Below, one piece after another: positions 57,701 to 64,000 of a DNA stretch of 64,000 nt. Origin of the DNA: Vibrio rhizosphaerae (GTDB lineage: Bacteria > Pseudomonadota > Gammaproteobacteria > Enterobacterales > Vibrionaceae); contig NZ_AP024903.1 in assembly GCF_024347095.1 (NCBI RefSeq), positions 2,914,001 through 2,978,000 on the forward strand, in the 5' to 3' direction. The notes under the pieces were generated by a model. It saw nothing but the letters and a program-made list of their open reading frames with translations. It did no database searches and was not told the origin of the DNA. Each line of letters starts with the position of its first letter. The stretch's first letter is position 1. The position numbers were made by a program, and so were the translations under genes.

Positions 57701-59603
57701 AATCAAAATTACGGCCTGATTCTCCCCGCACGGAAAGCAGCCGGCCGGATCTGTCGTAGTTATAACGGGCCAGCTCACGCAGCGGTGTCTGATCGGCTTC
57801 GCATAAGATCAAGTGTGTGATACGGTTACGCTCGGTTTTAACCTCAATCAGCCGTTCATCACTGAGAATGACCCATTTGAGGGTTCGGCGGTCATAAGCG
57901 AACTGAATGGTATTTCCATAAACGTCTGATATTTTGGATAAACGCAGTGTCGCGCCAATCGCATGACCAAAATGATATTCCACACCATCTTTACTTTTAA
58001 GGATCAGTTCTCCCTGCGCTCCCCGGTGGAGTCGCCACTGAGGTTTCTGCACTGATGATGTCTCTTCACCCGGATAAGGCAGATCAAACACCCCGACCGA
58101 ATAATCCAGATCAGTAAAAGTTGCCAGCATGCCACGGATAGTCAGACTGATATCCCAGCTACTGCGCCACAAGCTGCCCATCAATCCGATATCACGATGT
58201 CCGACCGAACGGTAATAACGACTGTGCTCTACAGGAATAAAACCTGCCAGAACAAAGTCTTGTCGTTCCTCAAATACCGCACCAGTTGCCATATCGACCG
58301 GGTCATCAATACAAACGTCTGGATCGTTTTTCCCTGAAGTATTATGCGTCTTGTCTCCTGAAGAATGATCTCCCGTCGGCTTATCCCCATGAATTGAAGC
58401 TTGCTCAGCATTGATATTATCGACTTTGTTCGCCCCTTTGTGATGCGGTGTACCTGTTTTGCGGGTCACCACTTTGCCGATAAACTCATCGACCTTGGCG
58501 GTAATTTTACCGACCATCTCGTCGATTTTCTTTTCCAGCGACTTCATCGCATCGACCAGCATTTCGAACGAGTTACTCAGTAGTTTGACTGCCCAGCTTT
58601 TACTGTTCTTAATCGCCTTGGTCAGCCCGTCAATAATGTCATTGAGTAATTTTTTGGCTTTGTTGGCATACTCAGACAGTAAGCCACCGAACTTTTTCAG
58701 ATACTTAACCAGATTGCCGTTCGACAAGCTGCGCAGCATTTTCATCGCCTGTTGAATGACTCGTGAATCCGATTTTTTCAGTGCATCAATGATAGTTTTG
58801 CCGGTTTTCTTGGTCGCATCCCCCAGCCCCGGCACAAAACCAATCACCACCAAAGCACCGGTTGCCCAGTGCCAAAAATCTAAATCATTCTTGGTACAGG
58901 TATCCCATCCCCAGCAGCCTAAGTCATACAAGTCCATTGCCTGCCCGACCACCGGCACAAACCCAAGCGCGATTTCACAAAACAGCAAAATGGCCGTATT
59001 GTCTTGCGCCATGCCGGCCATTTCTCCGGCCAGACTATGGTGGATTTTGTTCACTGCCTGTCTCAACGCTATCGGGCCGTGGTTAATCTCTTTATCCAGC
59101 TCCCAGAAGCGGTCGTAAGCTTCCTCATAATCACTGTCTACCCAAGTGAACCATTTGCGATCAACATCAACAAAACTGTCGGAGCTACCAGATTCATCGT
59201 AAGTGAGATATCCCTCCCGACTCAGCAGGGTATACAGGGCAAAATACTCACCGGCTTTGGCCGCATATTCGGGATTGGCCTGAATCACAGGATTGTTTTC
59301 TGCCACATCTTGCGGCTCAAATTCATCACTACCTTCACCCAGCAGAAGCTCAAACCCACCACAATCCATGTTCTCGATTTTACACATGCCTTGTTTATCG
59401 GTTTTGCCCGAAATTTCTTTTTTGCTGTTTGTCAGGAAAAATTCAGCTTCCGGTACCGGCTTACCATCGTCATAGTGATAGCGGATAAACATTTCACAGC
59501 CACACTCAACACATCCGCCGTCCTTGATAATGTTATCGGTCGAAAAATTCTGTGCAGCTGCCTCTGCGCTGGAGAGCAAATCGGCTTTTTTATTCTCGCT
59601 CAT
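54783..59603 (-). CDS. rhs: Rhs-family type VI secretion effector with GIY-YIG-like toxin tip
   Basis: The product is 1,606 residues. The N-terminal region has a Cys-rich piece, then hydrophobic helices around residues 205-265 (ALGFVPVVGQAMDLYD, TGALVVIGFVPGLGD) that may help cross the target membrane. From about residue 430 comes the DUF6531-type start of the cage (DPVDMATGAVFEE), followed by many YD repeats, ending in the core tail PMEWVDPLGL. The tip, about 1479-1606, has SVYGLF...KPYYIGISND, R1510-R1511 and E1544, a GIY-YIG-like nuclease. It starts with a 4-bp overlap with the DUF4123 gene and is followed by its immunity gene. Confidence 0.9.
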   Translation of the reverse strand: MSENKKADLLSSAEAAAQNFSTDNIIKDGGCVECGCEMFIRYHYDDGKPVPEAEFFLTNSKKEISGKTDKQGMCKIENMDCGGFELLLGEGSDEFEPQDVAENNPVIQANPEYAAKAGEYFALYTLLSREGYLTYDESGSSDSFVDVDRKWFTWVDSDYEEAYDRFWELDKEINHGPIALRQAVNKIHHSLAGEMAGMAQDNTAILLFCEIALGFVPVVGQAMDLYDLGCWGWDTCTKNDLDFWHWATGALVVIGFVPGLGDATKKTGKTIIDALKKSDSRVIQQAMKMLRSLSNGNLVKYLKKFGGLLSEYANKAKKLLNDIIDGLTKAIKNSKSWAVKLLSNSFEMLVDAMKSLEKKIDEMVGKITAKVDEFIGKVVTRKTGTPHHKGANKVDNINAEQASIHGDKPTGDHSSGDKTHNTSGKNDPDVCIDDPVDMATGAVFEERQDFVLAGFIPVEHSRYYRSVGHRDIGLMGSLWRSSWDISLTIRGMLATFTDLDYSVGVFDLPYPGEETSSVQKPQWRLHRGAQGELILKSKDGVEYHFGHAIGATLRLSKISDVYGNTIQFAYDRRTLKWVILSDERLIEVKTERNRITHLILCEADQTPLRELARYNYDRSGRLLSVRGESGRNFDYQYSKEGYLTRWQDLAQTWVEHDYDERGRAISNRCAEGYWSGQVRYDDDNRIHYHKSSFGGIKAFHFDEHQRATAIVDAAGNRIEQQWQNDLLISETNALGDVSAYTYDDWGNLTTVTLPDGTVHSYGYNEQGWLTSYTDPLGGGWLYEHNSQGDVIQVTDPEGRVWQMSYTERGLQDSVTGPDGSVTRYRYNERGLLTRLEPDTGYGMDFHYDRFDRLVKRVSDKRDSQGNLTRQWHYHESNSFPDKVIYEDGSEAHFGYDIEGNLVSVTDALGQTQRFTYGAFDKLQTVTDPLGATTRYHYNVEAEFAGVTNSQGQQWLYGFDKLGRIESERHYDGRTENYGYDAVGRLTQRSKPDGHTFRYQYDVCGRLLQSESFDHQDHPTGKSWYEYDAASRLTYAENGDAWIALAYSPAGQLLSENINGTELTHQYDAAGRLILSSGTATERSYQWQQQQLSALAIGSHNPLTFAYHPGGEEKQRSNGSGFDLRQEWSATGLLTGQQLGNQSLRQYRYDVLDRLTGIEDSHRGSAEITLNPNSQITAVRQRKSWETKAGFVHLFGYDSELNLNEEGFGSEYGDNVVSLADERIKRQKRDYDKAGRVTEVGRFKYRYDECGRVIEKSESKDGFRPQSTRFIWNDEDRLTHIELPDGRRYRYRYDPFGRRIAKECLQTQQQTHYLWDGSTLVQQSQITADGIALTSTEYLYEPGSHRPMAQVTTRHSSNRQDLHYIVTDHAGTPQELVSEAGEIEWRGEQALWGKYQQQQFNLKIQRGYLEDAANEALTCDLRYQGQIEDRESGLYYNLNRYYDADSGQYLSPDPIGFAGGLRPQGYVHNPMEWVDPLGLTPLNQGGFSVYGLFDQGATKPYYIGISNDSDRRLLEHIKSGRFNEDTGQQRVLQRDLRYDEARGYEQAYIEKYETKTGKIGEDISSTNRGNKINSFDKTRTDDRGKAFNKEYENAQTDINGKKPPKCG

Positions 59604-60514
59604 GATTTCTCTGATTCCTTATCCAATTCATCTAACCCACGTTCAAATAACCGATCCATCCGACTTTGCGTACCCTGATAATCCGGTGATTTTAAAATCT
59701 GTTCAGCCCACGGCTGCGTTGTAAACTGCTCGCCGAAGACCACGGTCAGGCTCAGATACCGAACCACATCATTCGGTTGGGTAAACCCCAATTGATTGGC
59801 CTGAGTGATATGCTGATAGAGATATTGATCGAACTGTGCCTGTTCCCAGCTTTGCGTTTCGCTGTGATGGGCTTGTAAATGATCCTGATACTGACGGTAG
59901 ATCTGTCGGCTGGCCCAGATGCTGAGTGCCTGATACTGTGCTTCAGTCAGCGGCGTCGGTAACGGGAGTGTGGTTTCTTCCAGGATCGGCTCCTGAAACC
60001 TGAGAACCTTCGCCTCCGGCTGATCCGGTTCCCAGTAAGCAATCTGTCGTAACGGCCCCTGAATATGTTGCCGATAGACAGCATCGCTGGCCTGCCAGAG
60101 CACACCCAGCACATCCCAGTCTGAAAGACGCAGCAGAAACTGTTCCTGCGTCGGGGTTTCGACCAGCGTCCATGCCCGGAAATACCGCATCACTAAATCG
60201 CTCTGGCGGCTGAGCGGCAATGAATGAAAACTGGGATCCAGCTGGATCGCAATGCCCCAGTGGGGTTGTGTCACCACCTGCTCTTCGAGCCATGCCCACG
60301 ATTGCAGCGGCATAATATAGGGAGAAATCGAGGCATGAATATCGCCCATATCGCCCCAGTACAAGCGTGTCTCAAACTCCGGCATCTGTTCTGCCAGATC
60401 GCGGATTTCCGGATGAATTGCAGCTTCAGCAACTACAAACCATCCTGGTTCTTCCAGCGTGGTTTGCCAGTTTTCCAGCGGGACATCTTCCCACCACTGT
60501 TCAGTATCTGTCAT
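59600..60514 (-). CDS. DUF4123-type T6SS adaptor, second copy
   Basis: The product is 304 residues. The N-terminus (WFVVAEAAIHPEIRDL, RLYWGDMGDIHASISPYIM) and the middle MRYFRAWTLVETPTQEQFLLR fit DUF4123 adaptors (Tap/Tec), which load effectors onto VgrG. It overlaps the upstream DUF4123 gene by 4 bp and the rhs start by 4 bp, so it is most likely the loader of the Rhs effector. Confidence 0.75.
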   Translation of the reverse strand: MTDTEQWWEDVPLENWQTTLEEPGWFVVAEAAIHPEIRDLAEQMPEFETRLYWGDMGDIHASISPYIMPLQSWAWLEEQVVTQPHWGIAIQLDPSFHSLPLSRQSDLVMRYFRAWTLVETPTQEQFLLRLSDWDVLGVLWQASDAVYRQHIQGPLRQIAYWEPDQPEAKVLRFQEPILEETTLPLPTPLTEAQYQALSIWASRQIYRQYQDHLQAHHSETQSWEQAQFDQYLYQHITQANQLGFTQPNDVVRYLSLTVVFGEQFTTQPWAEQILKSPDYQGTQSRMDRLFERGLDELDKESEKS

Positions 60515-61515
60515 TTATCACTCTCCATAACCACGTTCTCTGATGCCGGTGTTGCCAAAGCAGGATTGTCCGCAGCATCAGATGCTATCAGCCATCCCGG
60601 AGAACGGTATGCGGCAAGTTCATCCTCACGTCCCAGATACTGATGATACAGCTCGCCAATTGCCTGACGGAGCGGATAGAAATGCAGCAAACGCTGGAAC
60701 TCGGGATGTTCATCAAATCGATCGCCTAAATAGAAGCGATATAGAGCGTAGGTCTCTTTATCCAGTTCAGTTGCTCCGGCATATTTCTCGGTTGCCAGCG
60801 CCATGCCCTCATGAAAACGACTTTCTACCTGTGCCAGAGATAAAGATTCACCATACTGAGGTAATAATTTCTGGTATAAGGTTTCAACCAGCGAATGAAG
60901 CTGTTCCGGATAGAAAAACCGGTCAAATTGCGCCTGTGTCAGTTGGAGAGGCAATTGAATCTCAGTTTGGGGATCGACTGGGACAGATGCTGAAGACAGA
61001 TCAAATGCACGCAGTTTAAGCTGCTGTTCATCCCGGATCGGCAGATAGATCCCCTGATGTTTCCCCTGAAAGCTATATTGTTGTGCCGGGGTTAAAATAC
61101 GCCACCACTGAGGTAATACTGCCGGATCATAAAAACGCAGCATTACTTGCGTCAGATCCGGATAAAGACAGCAAACCCACGGATGCCAGTGTGCTCGCAG
61201 AGCAGAAAAATCACCGTCAAACAGGCCGACAAACCCGAACTGTTCCGCCCGGGGTTCATTTTCTGCCAGCCAGTAATAGAGTGTTTCTCCCGGATTACCA
61301 TCGCGAATATCGATCAGTAATGGCGAAACATCGGTCAGGTGCTGAAGCTCACTACCACGCAACAGTTCACACCATGTGACATCCTCGCGTCGCTTCATGG
61401 TGTTCCAGAATTCAGTCGCTTGCGGAAACTGAATACGATCAAACAGTAAGTAACATGTTTTTCTTTCTGACGTATTTCCTTCTGACATCGTTAATATGTC
61501 GAATAAGGATTTCAT
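60511..61515 (-). CDS. DUF4123-type T6SS adaptor, first copy
   Basis: The product is 334 residues with a DUF4123 N-terminal domain: CYLLFDRIQFPQATEFW, SPLLIDIRDGNPGETLYYWL and MLRFYDPAVLPQWWRIL. The C-terminal part is helical and related to that of the next gene. It lies between the pentapeptide-repeat gene and the second adaptor gene. It may act on the PAAR-tail effector or help load Rhs. Confidence 0.8.
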   Translation of the reverse strand: MKSLFDILTMSEGNTSERKTCYLLFDRIQFPQATEFWNTMKRREDVTWCELLRGSELQHLTDVSPLLIDIRDGNPGETLYYWLAENEPRAEQFGFVGLFDGDFSALRAHWHPWVCCLYPDLTQVMLRFYDPAVLPQWWRILTPAQQYSFQGKHQGIYLPIRDEQQLKLRAFDLSSASVPVDPQTEIQLPLQLTQAQFDRFFYPEQLHSLVETLYQKLLPQYGESLSLAQVESRFHEGMALATEKYAGATELDKETYALYRFYLGDRFDEHPEFQRLLHFYPLRQAIGELYHQYLGREDELAAYRSPGWLIASDAADNPALATPASENVVMESDK

Positions 61516-61595
61516 TTTTTATTTTTCCTAGCCTTAAAACTGAAGCCGTTATTTTTATTTAGATAAACAACTGACCGCTACCATTAATAGAATAC

Positions 61596-62117
61596 CTAAG
61601 TAATAATTGCCCCATCTGACTGACATAAAAACTCACTGACTTTACACTGTTTAAATGTGGTGTTCCGGAGTTCTGCAGAACTAAAATCAATGGCGGTAAC
61701 ATCACAATCTTCAAAGTCAGCACCAATCAGTGTTGTTTGCAAAAATGATGTATGCTCCATTGATGTTTCTGTTATTTCAGTTCTGGTCAGGTTAGCTCCA
61801 TCAAAATCCACATTTGAAAAGCTGCATCCATAAAATTCAGCTTTACTCAAATCAGATTGATTGAAGCGAGTCTTTTCAAAAATACAGTTATCGAAGTTAG
61901 CATGGTTCAGTTGAGTTCCGGTAAAAACACAGTTAGACAGGATCGTATTCTGGACGACGACATCGGAGAGATTTAGATAACTAAAGTCTGCACCATCAAC
62001 TTCATAACCAGATAAATCTATAATTCGTTTTCCAGTATCTCCATCCGTATGCTCAAAGTCTTTATGCTTCTGAAGCATATGGATAATGCTCTCATGTTCT
62101 AGTTTAATTCTTTCCAT
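61596..62117 (-). CDS. Pentapeptide-repeat protein, likely immunity protein
   Basis: The product is 173 residues. From about residue 38 to 165 it consists of pentapeptide repeats of the A(D/N)(L/F)xx type (for example ADFSYLNLSD, ANFDNCIFEK, ADFEDCDVTA), which form a right-handed beta helix. The gene starts 11 bp after the stop codon of the PAAR effector gene, the place where immunity genes sit. Some pentapeptide-repeat proteins mimic DNA and protect gyrase, so blocking a nuclease is plausible but not shown. Confidence 0.78.
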   Translation of the reverse strand: MERIKLEHESIIHMLQKHKDFEHTDGDTGKRIIDLSGYEVDGADFSYLNLSDVVVQNTILSNCVFTGTQLNHANFDNCIFEKTRFNQSDLSKAEFYGCSFSNVDFDGANLTRTEITETSMEHTSFLQTTLIGADFEDCDVTAIDFSSAELRNTTFKQCKVSEFLCQSDGAIIT

Positions 62118-62128
62118 TATCAGTCGTC

Positions 62129-63145
62129 CTATAGCTTTACATTTAACTCAAGAATTCGGCTCAATTGATCCGGAGTTGCATTGTCGTTCAAATATTTCCA
62201 TAAAGCTTTATGATTCTGAGAATTAAGATAAGTTGAATCGAGAATGACTTTAATTTTTTCACTTTTTCCAGTCACATTATTCGGAAATTCTTTATCAACT
62301 TGTTTAAGTAAAGACTTCCCTGTTTTCCTCACATTGAAAAAATCTCTCTGCCCAATAGGAGCAGACGGTGGAGTCTTAACATCAAATGGTGAACCAGTAG
62401 CATCAAAAAACTCAATTTCAGCAGGCCCTCTTTGGATTTTTGCTTTCATAATACCCAGAGCTTCAGCTTCCAACCCTGCCATTGCTTCTCTTCTTGAGCC
62501 AACACTTACTTTCCCTGCATGTGCGGGATCAGAAGCCAACGACTCAAATCGAGCGTCATTTCGATAGAGAGGGGGAATTTTCTCCGTAGCATCGAAGGAT
62601 TGAAATGCGTCTGCCTGATTACCCGGTGACTTCACTCTTGCCTTATAAGACGCCGAATTACTATTGTCCTCTAACTCAACAACTTTATCCTTCTGCTTCG
62701 CTGCACGCGAATGTGTCTCTTCCACAAACGGCAGACTGGCCCAGTCAAAAGGCGGGGCTTCGGCAAGTGGCTGGATACGCAGGAAAGGCGACTGTTTCAG
62801 CGCGGCCCCTTCACCACAATCATGCGTCGGGGATTTGTACGGCGTGTCGCCGATAAATACATTCCCGGAGCCTGCCGCGACCGAGCCGCCGCAGTCGATG
62901 GCATCCCCGACCCGGGCTGCCGGTTTGCCGTTGATCGAGACATTGGCAGACCCGGCAGAGATACTGCGGCCGTGAATCCCATGAGGAAGCTGCGGACACG
63001 GGCAGGCATGCAGTAAGATCGCATCACCTTTGCGGGCTGCGGGTTTCCCGTTGATCGAGACATCACCGCTCCCGGCAATGATCGGCGTCGCCGGAAAACA
63101 GCCATGACCTGAGCCGTTGTCGCCGAGTCTTGCTGCTGCAGGCAT
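62129..63145 (-). CDS. PAAR-domain T6SS effector with putative nuclease tail
   Basis: The product is 338 residues, GGAGGGG before its ATG, 2 bp after vgrG. Residues 1-100 are a PAAR-type spike tip with repeated SINGKPAARxGDAI units. Residues about 200-338 form a separate tail containing EIEFFDATGSPFDVKTPP, where D248, D255 and K257 resemble the D-(D/E)xK motif of restriction-endonuclease-fold toxins. The tail is therefore a candidate DNase or RNase. The following pentapeptide-repeat protein is its probable immunity factor. The fold call is inference. Confidence 0.78.
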   Translation of the reverse strand: MPAAARLGDNGSGHGCFPATPIIAGSGDVSINGKPAARKGDAILLHACPCPQLPHGIHGRSISAGSANVSINGKPAARVGDAIDCGGSVAAGSGNVFIGDTPYKSPTHDCGEGAALKQSPFLRIQPLAEAPPFDWASLPFVEETHSRAAKQKDKVVELEDNSNSASYKARVKSPGNQADAFQSFDATEKIPPLYRNDARFESLASDPAHAGKVSVGSRREAMAGLEAEALGIMKAKIQRGPAEIEFFDATGSPFDVKTPPSAPIGQRDFFNVRKTGKSLLKQVDKEFPNNVTGKSEKIKVILDSTYLNSQNHKALWKYLNDNATPDQLSRILELNVKL

Positions 63146-63147
63146 GA

Positions 63148-64000
63148 TTATCCCCTCCGATCCGGTGCTTCCGGCTCTTGTGGTTTATTGGTTTCGTCCG
63201 GTTTCACCATCGTTGGCGCGGTCCCTTTATCCGGTGAGCCACCTTCATTGATTTTGACTTTCGTGCCGGAGATCGTAACACCGCCACTATCAATTTTAAC
63301 AAACCCGCCCGGTCCGTGAATCGTCAGAGAATCTCCGGCATCGAGAATCACTTTTTTCGCCTTGAGATAACTTTCGTTATTGACTTCAACTCTTTGATTA
63401 GCACCAATTTTCTTTTCTTCCGATGCAGTAATATCAGCCACCCAGGCCCCTTCGATTTTTTGGATAATACCACCGGAAATAAACTGACTGAGTTTGCCGA
63501 TAATGCGCTGAATGACATTCCGGCCGACTTTGACATGATGATCCTGCCCGAACTCTTCATTGACATTCTTGCCGACCAGACGATGAACATTTTCAGTAAT
63601 CATCTGATACAGATGACGTCCGACCCGGCGGTGACTGTCTAACCCGACCGATTCACGATGGATATTGTTGATGACGATGTCTTGATCTTTCTGGGCGTGA
63701 ATATAGATCTGCTCGACACCCGACTGATCTTCAAAACGGACTTCGTTGGAACCTTCGCCCTGATGGGTCTGCGTTTTCAGAACGGTGCGGGTTTTATGAT
63801 TCGGCAGAAGATAAGGTGTCACATTGGTAGCGTGGTAAGTCCGGCCGGTGATGATGGGTTGATCCGGATCACCATTGAGGAACGAGACGATCACTTCATG
63901 ACCGATACGCGGAATCGCCATAAAGCCGTACTGCCCGCCAGCCCAGCCCTGCGCAACCCGTACCCAGCAAGAACTTTTTTCATCGGATTGATCATAGCGA
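63148..64000 (-). CDS. vgrG: VgrG spike protein, C-terminal part (cut by window edge)
   Basis: The frame is open from the window end to 63148, so the N-terminus lies outside. The visible part covers the end of the gp5-like OB-fold region ([24 protein letters not shown]) and the beta-helical needle with [14 protein letters not shown] repeats ([29 protein letters not shown]). VgrG trimers carry the PAAR tip and effectors at the head of the type VI secretion tube. It is the first visible gene of the effector operon. Confidence 0.93.
   Translation of the reverse strand, partial: RYDQSDEKSSCWVRVAQGWAGGQYGFMAIPRIGHEVIVSFLNGDPDQPIITGRTYHATNVTPYLLPNHKTRTVLKTQTHQGEGSNEVRFEDQSGVEQIYIHAQKDQDIVINNIHRESVGLDSHRRVGRHLYQMITENVHRLVGKNVNEEFGQDHHVKVGRNVIQRIIGKLSQFISGGIIQKIEGAWVADITASEEKKIGANQRVEVNNESYLKAKKVILDAGDSLTIHGPGGFVKIDSGGVTISGTKVKINEGGSPDKGTAPTMVKPDETNKPQEPEAPDRRG

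Overview
The window looks like a Vibrio chromosome I segment. Its backbone (glmS, deoR-type gene, pyk, mscS, fbaA, pgk, epd, tkt, metK, sprT, rsmE, gshB, yqgE, ruvX, pilT, yggS, proC, yggT, yggU) follows the gene order known from Vibrionaceae, and its proteins have the lengths and motifs of that group. I call the genus from synteny only; the species is not determined.

Bases 1-10,830 are an AT-rich island immediately downstream of glmS, at the Tn7 attachment site. A complete Tn7-like element occupies 177-10807. Its left end has three dispersed transposase-site-like repeats, its right end has three abutting 20-bp repeats next to glmS, and it is flanked by the 5-bp duplication ACAAT. It carries no tns genes. 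The right end of a second, related element lies 7 bp to its left (1-169), so two elements sit in tandem. Cargo of the complete element: a five-gene operon (membrane protein, PH-like protein, histidine kinase with two GHKL ATPase domains, receiver protein with a Cys/His C-terminus, unrecognised protein), an N6-adenine DNA methyltransferase, an IS3-family insertion, and a ParA-type ATPase with a small partner. The five-gene operon is the best candidate for an undescribed, possibly defensive, system.

10,831-32,423 is core metabolism: glucosamine-6-phosphate synthesis, glycolysis and pentose phosphate enzymes, S-adenosylmethionine and glutathione synthesis, followed by the conserved yqgE-ruvX and yggS-proC-yggT-yggU groups. 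A UbiD-family decarboxylase follows.

34,306-40,952 is a tightly overlapping minus-strand operon encoding a stressosome (globin-type RsbR, RsbS, RsbT, RsbX) with a hybrid histidine kinase and an HD-GYP response regulator, so the expected output is cyclic-di-GMP turnover. RsbS has Arg at the position of the usual phosphoserine.

41,350-49,429 is accessory: M6 metalloprotease, lipocalin, AdaA-like regulator, EamA transporter, WYL regulator, a MITE-like palindromic element, a frameshifted acetyltransferase and an MNT-HEPN protein.

49,452-64,000 is a type VI secretion effector island read on the minus strand: vgrG (cut by the window edge), PAAR protein with a putative nuclease tail, pentapeptide-repeat protein, two DUF4123 adaptors, a full-length rhs with a GIY-YIG-like toxin tip and its immunity gene, then two displaced rhs tip cassettes, each with its own immunity gene. 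A complete IS256-family element and two IS256 remnants lie beside these cassettes and may record how the tips were exchanged.
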